64,000 bases of DNA from Roseiarcus sp049509635. GTDB taxonomy: Bacteria; Pseudomonadota; Alphaproteobacteria; Rhizobiales; Beijerinckiaceae. The stretch's first letter is position 1, and each line of letters begins with the position of its first letter. Shown here piece by piece: positions 18,214 through 26,332 of this stretch. Location of the stretch: contig JBEKZS010000014.1 of assembly GCA_049509635.1 (NCBI GenBank), positions 1 to 64,000 of the forward strand. The letters run 5' to 3'. The notes under the pieces are model-generated. The model worked only from the letters and a program-made list of their open reading frames with translations, was not told where the DNA came from and searched no databases. Made by a program: the position numbers and the translations under genes.

Positions 18214-19326
18214 ATGTCCTTCCTCGAAATCCGCAACCTGAAGAAGCGCTTCGGCTCGCTCGACATCATCAAGGGCGTCAGCCTGACGCTCGAGCGGGGC
18301 GGGTTTCTCGTCCTGGTAGGACCGTCGGGTTGCGGCAAGTCGACGCTGCTCAACATGATCGCCGGACTCGAGACGATCAGCTCGGGCGAAATCGCGATCG
18401 ACGGCGACGTCGTCAACGATCTCCATCCGTCCAAGCGCGACATCGCGATGGTGTTCCAGTCCTACGCGCTCTACCCCAACATGAGCGTCGAGCAGAACAT
18501 GGCGTTCGGCATGGAGATGCGCGGCGTGCCCAAGCCCGAGCGCGACGCCGCGGTCGCCGACGTCGCCAGGACGCTGCAGCTCGGCCATCTGCTCAAACGC
18601 CGGCCCGGCCAATTGTCGGGCGGCCAGCGCCAGCGCGTCGCAATGGGCCGCGCGCTGGTGCGCAAGCCGCGGGTGTTCCTGTTCGACGAGCCGCTGTCCA
18701 ATCTCGACGCCAAGCTGCGCGTCGACCTGCGCACCGAGATCAAGCGCCTGCATCAGAACACCCACGCGACCATCGTCTATGTCACCCACGACCAGATCGA
18801 GGCGATGACGCTGGCGACCAAGATCGCCGTGCTGAAGGAAGGCGTGTTGCAGCAGGTCGGGACGCCGCACGAAATCTACAACCATCCGTCAAACCTGTTC
18901 GTCGCCGATTTCATGGGCTCGCCGTCGATGAACCTGATGCCGGGCAAGGTCGCGCGCGTCAACGGCCATGCCTCGGTGCTGCTCGAGCGCGGCGAGGGCG
19001 CGCCGATCGCGCTGCCCGCGCCGCGCGGCGCCGATGCGAGGGAACTCACCGACGGCCGCGCGGTGATCATGGGCATCCGGCCGGAGGCGATCACCGACCG
19101 CGACGGCGCCGATCGCAATTCGACGGGGATCTCGATGGTCGACGCCAGGGTCGACGTCGTCCAGCCCGCCGGTTCCGACACGTTCGTCGTCACCCGGATC
19201 GCCGGCAAGGAGGTCACCGCGCGGATGCGCGCCGAGACCGAGGTGCAGCCGGGCCAGACCGTGCCGTTCGCGTTCAACCTCGACAAGGCGCTGCTGTTCG
19301 ATCCGGCCTCGGGCGTGCGGCTTTGA
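18214..19326 (+). CDS. ABC transporter ATP-binding protein, MalK/UgpC type
   Basis: ATPase of the sugar importer, 370 residues. Walker A is GPSGCGKST (about 37-45), the Q-loop is VFQSYAL, the signature is LSGGQRQRVAMGRAL, Walker B is VFLFDEP, and the switch His is VTHDQIEAM. The C-terminal 130 residues form the MOP/OB-type regulatory domain of MalK-like proteins, including GIRPEAI. ATG 18214 gives the family start MSFLEIRNLKKRFG. It closes the importer operon; the next 171 bp contain a palindromic repeat. Confidence 0.94.
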   Translation: MSFLEIRNLKKRFGSLDIIKGVSLTLERGGFLVLVGPSGCGKSTLLNMIAGLETISSGEIAIDGDVVNDLHPSKRDIAMVFQSYALYPNMSVEQNMAFGMEMRGVPKPERDAAVADVARTLQLGHLLKRRPGQLSGGQRQRVAMGRALVRKPRVFLFDEPLSNLDAKLRVDLRTEIKRLHQNTHATIVYVTHDQIEAMTLATKIAVLKEGVLQQVGTPHEIYNHPSNLFVADFMGSPSMNLMPGKVARVNGHASVLLERGEGAPIALPAPRGADARELTDGRAVIMGIRPEAITDRDGADRNSTGISMVDARVDVVQPAGSDTFVVTRIAGKEVTARMRAETEVQPGQTVPFAFNLDKALLFDPASGVRL

Positions 19327-19386
19327 CCGGGAAGCCGTCGACCAGGCGCGCGCCCGCGGCGGGCAGCGTCGTCGAGGTCGCGCCGG

Positions 19387-19438
19387 CCCTCATCCGGCCG
19401 GCTGCGCCGGCCACCGTCTCCCGCAAGCGGGAGAGGGG
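19387..19438. repeat. REP-like intergenic palindromic element
   Basis: The sequence begins CCCTCATCCGGCC and contains two hairpins: GGCCGGC-TGC-GCCGGCC (19396-19412) and CTCCCGC-AA-GCGGGAG (19418-19433), ending in AGGGG. This layout, CCCTCATCC followed by a variable hairpin and then CTCCCGC..GCGGGAG, resembles the short dispersed palindromic repeats common between genes in Rhizobiales. It is the only copy I see here. It could act as a weak bidirectional terminator after the importer operon. Confidence 0.6.
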
Positions 19439-19497
19439 CGCGCGCAGCGTGACGGCCGGCGGTCGGCGCCGGCGTCTCCCGAGGCATCGTCGCATCC

Positions 19498-21012
19498 ATG
19501 CCCGCGCCTGATCCCATCGACGTCCTCGTGATCGGCTCCGGCATGGGCGGCGCGACCTTCGCCGCCGGGCTGGCGCCGTCGGGCGCGCGCATCCACATCC
19601 TCGAGCGCGGCGAGCGGCTGGTCGACCGCCCGGAGACGCGCGACGCGCGCGCGATCTTCCAGAGGGGCGTGTTCCGACCGCGCGAGGAATGGTTCGACGC
19701 CGCCGGCGAGTCGTTCAATCCGGGCAATTACTATTATGTCGGCGGCAACACCAAGCTCTACGGCGCCGTGCTGATCCGCTACCGCGCCCAGGATTTCGCG
19801 CCGATCCAATATGCCGAGGGCGCGACGCCCGGCTGGCCGTTCGGCTATGACGAGATCGAGGCGTGGTACGGACGCGCCGAGGCGCTCTACCAGGTGCGCG
19901 GGAGCCTCGGCGAGGATCCGACCGAACCCGCCCATTCCGGTTCCTACCCGCACCCGCCGGTGCCCGACGAGCCGGCGATCGCCGCGGTGCGCGAGCGGCT
20001 CGCCCGCGCCGGCATGCACCCGTTCTCGCTGCCGCTCGGCGTCGACATCGACCGCTGGCTCGCGCGCGCGCAGACGCCGTGGGACGCGTTTCCCGACACG
20101 AAGACCGGCAAGATGGACGCCGAGACCTGCGGGCTCGAGGCGGCGCTCGCCCATCCCAATGTCACGCTGGAGACGGGCGCGCGCGCGACGCGGCTCGAGA
20201 CCGACCCGGCGGGCCGGCGGATCGAGGCGGTCGTCTACGAGAGCGGGGGCGAGACGCGCCGCGCGCACCCGAAGCTGGTCGCGCTGGCGGCGGGCGCGGT
20301 GAACTCGGCGCTGCTGCTGCTCGCCTCCGCCAACGGCGCGATGCCCAACGGCCTCGCCAATCGCGCCGACCAGGTCGGCCGGCATTTCATGAACCACAAC
20401 AGTTCGGCGGCGCTCGCCATCGATCCGTTCCGGCGCAACGATTCGATCTACCAGAAGACGATCGGCCTCAACGATTTCTACCTGGGCGACGGCCGCGGCG
20501 GCCCGCCGCTCGGCAACGTCCAGCTGCTCGGCAAGATTTCGGGGGCGATCCTGAAATCGCAATTGCGGCTTGCGCCCGGATTCGCGCTCGACCTGCTCGC
20601 GGGCCATGCCGTCGACTTCTACCTGATGAGCGAGGACCTGCCTTCGCCCGAGAGCCGGGTCAGGCTCGACGGCGCGCGCGTGGTGCTCGACTGGCGCCGC
20701 TCCAACATGGCGGCGCAGACCGGGCTCGTCGCGCGCATGCGCGAGGTCTTGCGCGCGGCGGGGTTTCCGATCGTGCTGGTCAAGCCGTTCGACCGGCGGA
20801 CGCCCTCGCACCAGTGCGGCACGATCCGCATGGGCAACGACCCCGCGAAGGCGGCCGTCGATCCCTACGGCCGCGCCTTCGATCACGACAACCTGTTCGT
20901 CGTCGACGCGAGCGCGCTGCCGACCTCCGCCGGGGTCAATCCGGCGCTGACGGTCGCCGCGCTCGCATTGCGCGCCGCCGACCACGTGCGCGCCACCGAG
21001 CTCGCCGCATGA
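19498..21012 (+). CDS. GMC family FAD-dependent oxidoreductase
   Basis: Flavoprotein of 504 residues that should oxidise an alcohol or sugar hydroxyl. The FAD-binding loop is DVLVIGSGMGGATFAAGL (about 8-25), with an E/R-rich end of the second strand (ILERGERL). The C-terminal GMC domain has PSHQCGTIRMG, containing the catalytic His, and VVDASALPTSAGVNPALTVAA, which closes the FAD site. There is no signal peptide, so it is probably cytoplasmic. It is divergent in sequence from the second GMC protein 800 bp downstream. Its stop overlaps the SDR start, so the two are probably translated together. The substrate is unknown. Confidence 0.87.
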   Translation: MPAPDPIDVLVIGSGMGGATFAAGLAPSGARIHILERGERLVDRPETRDARAIFQRGVFRPREEWFDAAGESFNPGNYYYVGGNTKLYGAVLIRYRAQDFAPIQYAEGATPGWPFGYDEIEAWYGRAEALYQVRGSLGEDPTEPAHSGSYPHPPVPDEPAIAAVRERLARAGMHPFSLPLGVDIDRWLARAQTPWDAFPDTKTGKMDAETCGLEAALAHPNVTLETGARATRLETDPAGRRIEAVVYESGGETRRAHPKLVALAAGAVNSALLLLASANGAMPNGLANRADQVGRHFMNHNSSAALAIDPFRRNDSIYQKTIGLNDFYLGDGRGGPPLGNVQLLGKISGAILKSQLRLAPGFALDLLAGHAVDFYLMSEDLPSPESRVRLDGARVVLDWRRSNMAAQTGLVARMREVLRAAGFPIVLVKPFDRRTPSHQCGTIRMGNDPAKAAVDPYGRAFDHDNLFVVDASALPTSAGVNPALTVAALALRAADHVRATELAA

Positions 21013-21785
21013 GCGCCGCGCCCCGCCCGCTCGCGCTCGTCACCGGCGCCAGGCGCGGCATCGGCCGCGCCTGCGGCGAGGCGCTCGCGCGCGCGGGCTT
21101 CGACATCGCCGCCACCGACCTCGTCCTCGACGAAGCCGCACGTGAGGCCGAGGCGGCGTTCGAGGCGCTGGGCGCGCGCGCGGCGTTCCTCGCCCACGAT
21201 GTCGCCGACGTCGGCGCTCATCGGGCGCTGGTCGCTTCGGTTTTGGAACGTTTCGATCGGCTCGACTGCCTCGTCAACAACGCCGGCCGCGGCGCCGTCG
21301 CGCGTGGCGACCTGCTCGATCTCAGCCCCGAGAACTTCGACGTCGTGATCGGCGTCAACCTGCGCGGGACCCTGTTCCTGACCCAGGCGGTCGCGCGTGC
21401 GATGCGCGAGGCAGGGACGGGCGATCATCCCCGGTCGATCGTGACGATTTCGTCGGTGTCGGCGGCAATGGTGTCCCCGGAACGCGCCGACTATTGCGTC
21501 TCCAAGGCGGGATTGTCGATGGCGATGAAGGCCTTCGCGGTGCGGCTCGCGCCCGAGGGGATCGCGGTGTTCGAGGTCCGGCCGGGAATCATCCGCACCG
21601 ACATGACCGCCGCGGTCGCCGGCCGCTACGAGGCGGCGATCGCGGACGGGCTCGTGCCGATGCGGCGCTGGGGCGAGCCGGGCGACGTCGGCGCGATCGT
21701 CGCGGCGCTTGCCTCGGGACAATTCGCGTTCGCGACCGGCAGCGTGGTCGCGGCGGACGGCGGGCTTTCCTTGCCGCGCCTTTGA
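21009..21785 (+). CDS. SDR family 3-ketoacyl-ACP reductase-like oxidoreductase
   Basis: Classical short-chain dehydrogenase of 258 residues. The cofactor loop TGARRGIGRACG (about 13-24) has an Arg that would suit NADP; the central NNAG motif and the catalytic Ser (TISSVSAA) and Tyr-x3-Lys (ADYCVSKAG) are all present. It ends VVAADGGLSLPRL as FabG-like proteins do. It is sandwiched between two GMC oxidoreductases: ATG 21009 overlaps the first stop, and the second starts 16 bp after its stop. A sugar alcohol or keto-sugar substrate is plausible; FabG function in lipid synthesis is unlikely here. Confidence 0.87.
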   Translation: MSAAPRPLALVTGARRGIGRACGEALARAGFDIAATDLVLDEAAREAEAAFEALGARAAFLAHDVADVGAHRALVASVLERFDRLDCLVNNAGRGAVARGDLLDLSPENFDVVIGVNLRGTLFLTQAVARAMREAGTGDHPRSIVTISSVSAAMVSPERADYCVSKAGLSMAMKAFAVRLAPEGIAVFEVRPGIIRTDMTAAVAGRYEAAIADGLVPMRRWGEPGDVGAIVAALASGQFAFATGSVVAADGGLSLPRL

Positions 21786-21801
21786 GCGCATCGGAGGGGC
21801 G

Positions 21802-23430
21802 ATGGTCGACTACATCATCGTCGGCGCCGGCCCCGCGGGCTGCGTGCTGGCGAACCGGCTCAGCGAGGACCGGGACGTTTCCGTGCTGCTGCTGGAAGCG
21901 GGCGCCGGCGACCGGCATCCCCTCTACAAGATGCCCGCCGGCTTCGCGAAGATGACCAAGGGCATCGGCGCCTGGGGCTGGCGGACCGTGCCGCAGCGCC
22001 ACCTCGACGGCCGGGTGTTGCGCTACACCCAGGCCAAGGTGATCGGCGGCGGCTCGACGATCAACGCCCAGATCTATACGCGCGGCAACGCGCTCGACTA
22101 CGACGCATGGGCGCGCGAAGAGGGGTGCGAAGGCTGGAGCTATCGCGAGGTCCTCGCCTATTTCAAGCGCGCCGAGGACAACCAGCGCTTCGTCGACGAC
22201 TATCACGCCTATGGCGGCCCGCTCGGCGTCTCCATGCCGATCGCGCCGCTGCCGATCTGCGACGCCTATTTCCGCGCCGCGCAGGAAATGGGCATTCCCT
22301 ATAACGACGACGTCAACGGCGCGCGCCAGGACGGGGTCGGCTTCTACCAGCTCACCCAACGCAACGCGCGCCGCTGCTCGGCGGCCACCGCCTACCTCGA
22401 CCCCGCACGCGCGCGGCCCAATCTCTCCGTGCGGACCGGCGCGCTGACGACGCGCGTCGTCGTCGAGAAGGGTCGCGCGGTCGGCGTCGAAATCATCGGC
22501 GCCGACGGCGCTCGGGATATGCTGCGCGCCGAGCGCGAAGTGCTGGTCGCATCGGGCGCGCTCGGCTCGCCCAAGTTGCTGCTGCAATCGGGGATCGGGC
22601 CGGCCGACCACCTCAGGAGCGTCGGGATCGCATTGACGCACGATCTGCCGGGCGTCGGCGAGAATCTGCAGGACCATCTCGATCTCTTCGTCATCGCGGA
22701 ATGCACCGGCGATCACACTTACGACAATGTCGCCAAGCTGCATCGGACCGTCTGGGCGGGTCTGCAATATCTGCTGTTCAAGAACGGGCCCGTCGCCTCG
22801 AGCCTGTTCGAGACCGGCGGCTTCTGGTACGCGGATCGGCAGGCGCGCTCGCCCGACATCCAGCTCCATCTCGGGCTCGGCTCGGGGATCGAGGCCGGCG
22901 TGACGCGAATGAAGAACGCCGGCGTGACCCTCAATTCCGCCTTCCTGCGGCCGCGCTCGCGCGGAACCCTGCGTCTGGCCTCGGCCGATCCGCATGCCGC
23001 GCCGCTGATCGATCCCAACTACTGGGCCGACCCCCATGACCGCGCGATGTCGATCGCGGGGCTCCGGCTCGCGCGCGAGATCATGCGCCAGAAAGCGCTG
23101 AAGCCGTTCGTTCTCGCCGAACGGCTGCCGGGCCCGGACCTCGTCAGCGACGCCGACCTCTTCGCCTATGGCTGCCGCCACGCCAAGACCGATCATCATC
23201 CGGTCGGGACCTGCCGCATGGGCCACGACCGGATGGCCGTGGTCGCGCCCGACCTGCGCGTGCGCGGCATCGAGGGCTTGCGCGTCTGCGACGCCTCGAT
23301 CATGCCGCGCATCGTTTCGTCCAACACCAACGCGCCGACGATCATGATCGGCGAAAAGGCGGCCGACCTCGTGCGCGGGCGCGAGCCTCTGCCGGCCGTG
23401 CTGTTTTCGAGCAATCGCGTGGACGCCTGA
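21802..23430 (+). CDS. GMC family oxidoreductase, choline/alcohol dehydrogenase type
   Basis: Second GMC flavoenzyme, 542 residues, of the BetA/alcohol dehydrogenase branch. The FAD motif is DYIIVGAGPAGCVLANRL at the N-terminus, then LLLEAG, KVIGGGSTINAQIYTRG (signature 1), SGALGSPKLLLQSGIGP (signature 2), and the active-site block KTDHHPVGTCRMG near residue 464. The start is ATG 21802, four bases after GGAGGGG... in GGAGGGGCG. It precedes the LacI-type gene by 2 bp. Choline itself is unlikely given the sugar-type surroundings, but the substrate cannot be read from the sequence. Confidence 0.88.
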   Translation: MVDYIIVGAGPAGCVLANRLSEDRDVSVLLLEAGAGDRHPLYKMPAGFAKMTKGIGAWGWRTVPQRHLDGRVLRYTQAKVIGGGSTINAQIYTRGNALDYDAWAREEGCEGWSYREVLAYFKRAEDNQRFVDDYHAYGGPLGVSMPIAPLPICDAYFRAAQEMGIPYNDDVNGARQDGVGFYQLTQRNARRCSAATAYLDPARARPNLSVRTGALTTRVVVEKGRAVGVEIIGADGARDMLRAEREVLVASGALGSPKLLLQSGIGPADHLRSVGIALTHDLPGVGENLQDHLDLFVIAECTGDHTYDNVAKLHRTVWAGLQYLLFKNGPVASSLFETGGFWYADRQARSPDIQLHLGLGSGIEAGVTRMKNAGVTLNSAFLRPRSRGTLRLASADPHAAPLIDPNYWADPHDRAMSIAGLRLAREIMRQKALKPFVLAERLPGPDLVSDADLFAYGCRHAKTDHHPVGTCRMGHDRMAVVAPDLRVRGIEGLRVCDASIMPRIVSSNTNAPTIMIGEKAADLVRGREPLPAVLFSSNRVDA

Positions 23431-23432
23431 CC

Positions 23433-24497
23433 GTGCCGCGCGTCACCATCGTCGACATCGCCCGGGCGGCGGGCGTTTCCAAGTCGACGGTCTCGCTCGT
23501 GATCTCGGGCTCGGCGCTGGTCAAGGCGGAGACCCGGCAGCGGGTGCGCGCGGTCGTCGACGAACTCGGCTACGTCTACCACCGCGGCGCCGCCAACCTG
23601 CGCCTCGCCCGGTCCAACATCGTCGGCATGGTCATCAACGATCTCTCCAATCCATTCTTCGCCGAACTCGCGGTCGGGATCGAAGCGGCGCTGCAGGGCT
23701 CCGATTACATCCCGGTCATCGCCAATACCGCCGAGAGCCTGACGCGCCAGGCGCGTGTGTTGCGGACGATGCGCGAGCATGATGCGGCGGGCCTGATCCT
23801 GTGCCCCGCCGGCGGCACGCAGGCGGAGGCGCTCGCCGATTTCGCCGCCGCCGGCATTCCGGTCGTGCTCGCGATGCGTCGGGTTCCCGGCGCGATGGTT
23901 TCCGCCGTCGTCCCCGACAATCGCGCCGGGGCGATGGCCGCGGTCGCGCATCTGGCGCGCCTCGGCCACCGGCGGCTCGCGTTTCTCGGCGGCCTCGCGT
24001 CGATGACCGCGTTCGCCGAGCGGTCGCAGGGGTTCCGCGACGGCCTGGCGGAGGCTGGGCTGGCCGCGGATCCGAGCGCGATCGTCCAGGCGATGCCGAC
24101 CAGGGCCGGCGGCGCCGCCGCCATGGCGGCCGCGCTGGCGCTGACGCCGGCGCCGACCGCCGCGCTCTGCTTCAACGACATCGTCGCGATCGGCGCCGTC
24201 CATGCGCTCGCGCGGCACGGGCTGAGAGCCGGCGCGGATTTCGCGATCGTCGGCTTCGACGACATCGCCGAAGCCGCCCACATGTCGCCGCCGTTGACGA
24301 CGGTCGCGGTCGACGCTTCGGGCCTCGGCGCGCATGCGGCGCGCATGCTGCTGCGCCGGATCGAATCCGGCGCGGCGCGCGCGGAGACCCATATCGGCGC
24401 GGCTCGGCTCGTCGTGCGCGAATCCTGCGGCGCGCCTGGCCCGGAGGCTGAATCGGCCGCCGCGGCGCTGGTTGCATCCCGGACTCCCAGGGTCTAG
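23433..24497 (+). CDS. LacI family transcriptional regulator
   Basis: Repressor-type regulator of 354 residues. The N-terminal helix-turn-helix VTIVDIARAAGVSKSTVSLV is textbook LacI, with the hinge region near LGYVYHRGAANLR, followed by a periplasmic-binding-protein-like effector domain (VGMVINDLSNPFF, GFDDIAEAAHMSPPLTTVA). It begins with GTG two bases after the GMC stop, as the last gene of the catabolic cluster. It most likely senses the imported sugar or a product and binds the palindrome TGGAACGTTCCA at 11271. Confidence 0.92.
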   Translation: MPRVTIVDIARAAGVSKSTVSLVISGSALVKAETRQRVRAVVDELGYVYHRGAANLRLARSNIVGMVINDLSNPFFAELAVGIEAALQGSDYIPVIANTAESLTRQARVLRTMREHDAAGLILCPAGGTQAEALADFAAAGIPVVLAMRRVPGAMVSAVVPDNRAGAMAAVAHLARLGHRRLAFLGGLASMTAFAERSQGFRDGLAEAGLAADPSAIVQAMPTRAGGAAAMAAALALTPAPTAALCFNDIVAIGAVHALARHGLRAGADFAIVGFDDIAEAAHMSPPLTTVAVDASGLGAHAARMLLRRIESGAARAETHIGAARLVVRESCGAPGPEAESAAAALVASRTPRV

Positions 24498-24500
24498 ATC
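24472..24500 (+). promoter_or_regulatory. probable promoter of rph
   Basis: TTGCAT (24472-24477), a 17-base spacer and TAGATC (24495-24500) lie at the end of the lacI-type gene, 24 bases before the rph start. This would let rph be read independently of the catabolic cluster. Confidence 0.4.
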
Positions 24501-24523
24501 AGCGCCCGACAGAGGACCGACCG

Positions 24524-25249
24524 ATGCGACCTTCCAATCGCGCGCCCGACGAATTGCGGAAGGTCTCGTTCGAGCGCGGCGCCGCGCGCTTCGCCGAGGG
24601 CTCCTGTCTGGTGCGGTTCGGCGAGACCCCCGTCCTGTGCGCCGCCACGCTCGAGGACAATGTGCCGACCTGGCTGCGCGGCCAGAAGCGCGGCTGGGTG
24701 ACGGCGGAATATGCGATGCTGCCGCGCGCGACCTCGACCCGCACCCGCCGCGAATCGAGCGCGGGCAAGGTTTCCGGCCGCTCCGAGGAGATCCAGCGGC
24801 TGATCGGCCGCTCGCTGCGCGCCGTCGTCGACCTGCCCGGGCTCGGCGAGAAGCAGGAGAAGCAGATCATCATCGATTGCGACGTCCTGCAGGCCGACGG
24901 GGGCACCCGCACCGCCGCGATCACCGGCGCCTGGATCGCGCTGCACGATTGCCTGAAATGGATGACCCGGCGCTCGATCCTGCGCGTCAATCCGTTGAAG
25001 GACCACGTCGCCGCGATTTCCTGCGGCATCGTCAAGGGCGAGGCCGTGCTCGACCTCGACTACGCCGAGGATTCGACCGCCGAGACCGACGCCAATTTCG
25101 TGCTGACCGGCTCGGGCGGCCTCGTCGAGGTCCAGGCGGCCGCCGAAGGCGCGCCGTTCAGCGAGACGCAATTGCAGGAACTGCTGGCGCTCGCGCGCAG
25201 CGGCGTCGGGCGGCTGGTCGAGATGCAGAAGGCGGCGGTGGCCGGATAG
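24524..25249 (+). CDS. rph: ribonuclease PH
   Basis: Phosphorolytic 3'-5' exoribonuclease that trims tRNA precursors; works as a hexameric ring in the cytoplasm. The 241-residue chain matches the family throughout: MRPSNRAPDELRKVSFERG, GSCLVRFGETPVLCAAT, ATSTRTRRESSAGKVSGR, QEIQ-type SEEIQRLIGRSLRAVVDL, and DCDVLQADGGTRTAAITGA. In many alphaproteobacteria rph sits between hrcA and rdgB/hemW; here neither neighbour is present, so the locus has been rearranged. Confidence 0.97.
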   Translation: MRPSNRAPDELRKVSFERGAARFAEGSCLVRFGETPVLCAATLEDNVPTWLRGQKRGWVTAEYAMLPRATSTRTRRESSAGKVSGRSEEIQRLIGRSLRAVVDLPGLGEKQEKQIIIDCDVLQADGGTRTAAITGAWIALHDCLKWMTRRSILRVNPLKDHVAAISCGIVKGEAVLDLDYAEDSTAETDANFVLTGSGGLVEVQAAAEGAPFSETQLQELLALARSGVGRLVEMQKAAVAG

Positions 25250-25258
25250 GACGGCCGG

Positions 25259-26223
25259 CTATCCCTCGACCCACGCGCGCAGCAGGTGATTGGCGATCGC
25301 CATGGGATGGGGCGCCAGCAGCTTGTCGGGATGGCGGGCGGCCAGCATCGAGGCGGCCTCCGCCCGCGAGAACCAGCGCGCGTCCTCGAGCTCGACCTCG
25401 TCGATCCTCAGTTCGCGGGTCGTAGCGAGGCCGGGAACGGCCACGGCTGCGAGGCGAGATAGGCGACCGCGCCGCAGGTGATTCCCGCCTCTTCGAAGAC
25501 TTCCCGGCGCACCGCGTCCTCGATCGCCTCGCCCGGCTCGAGGAAGCCCGCCAGGCACGAATACATCGCCTTGGGAAAGCGCGCCTGCCGGCCGAGCAGG
25601 CAATTGTCGCCGTCGACCGCCAGCATGATGACGACCGGATCGGTGCGCGGGAAATGCTGCGCCTTGCAGAAATCGCATTCGCGCCGCCAGCCCGCCGCCG
25701 CGACCCGTGTCGGCGCGCCGCAATTGGCGCAATGGCCATGGCGCGCGTGCCAATGCATCAGCGCCTTGGCCTGGCCGAACATGCCGATGAGAGCGGGCGC
25801 GAGCAGGCCCTGCACGGCGATCGAGCGCATGTCGACGAGGACGAGTTCGTCGCGCTCGGGAACGATCATCACCCGCCGGTCGAGGAAGCCGTCGCTGGAA
25901 TCGGCGCGCAGTTCGACCGCATCGTCGGCCAGCAGGGCGGCGAAGACCGGCGCGCCATCCGCCTCGAGTCCGAGCAGCGCGTCGAGACGGGTTGCGCCGA
26001 TCGCGGCGATTTCGCCGAGCGCGAACAGCGGGTCGAGGCTGTCGGCGCGCTTCTTCAGGATCGGGGTGTCGCGGCACAGCAGCAGCGCGCGCGCGTCGGG
26101 ACGGGCGCGCAGCGCGGCGAGGAATCCCGCGTCCTCGCGGCGGTCGGAGACTCGATCGAGCGGGTTGACCGCGAAGCCGAACTGGCGCGCCCGGCCGGCC
26201 GATTTGAAAAAAGCCTCATTCAT
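25259..26223 (-). pseudogene. nudC: NADH pyrophosphatase NudC, frameshifted by a small internal deletion
   Basis: NudC removes the nucleotide from NAD(H) and NAD-capped RNA. From ATG 26223 the frame reads through the zinc ribbon (HCANCGAP and ECDFCKAQHFPRTDP), an intact Nudix box (GFLEPGEAIEDAVRREVFEEAG) and the NudC marker SQPWPFPASL, then runs into a TGA near 25408. The remaining 55 or so residues (TTRELRIDEVELEDARWFSR to LRAWVEG) continue in another frame ending at 25259. Relatives have about eight residues (MIG...) between the two parts, so a loss of roughly 25 bases near 25425 fits. A sequencing or assembly error cannot be excluded. Confidence 0.75.
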
Positions 26224-26332
26224 GCCTTCAACGCTCCGTTTCCGCCGGCCGGCCGCCGCGCTGGCCAAGACAGCCATTAGCCGCTTAAATCGCTCGAATC
26301 GAGCCGGAGCCCCGTCCTTGCCAGAAAGACTC

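Noticed and set aside
21241..21255. TTGGAACGTTTCGA resembling the LacI palindrome
   Set aside because: It lies inside the SDR coding sequence and is an imperfect match, so chance is the simpler explanation.
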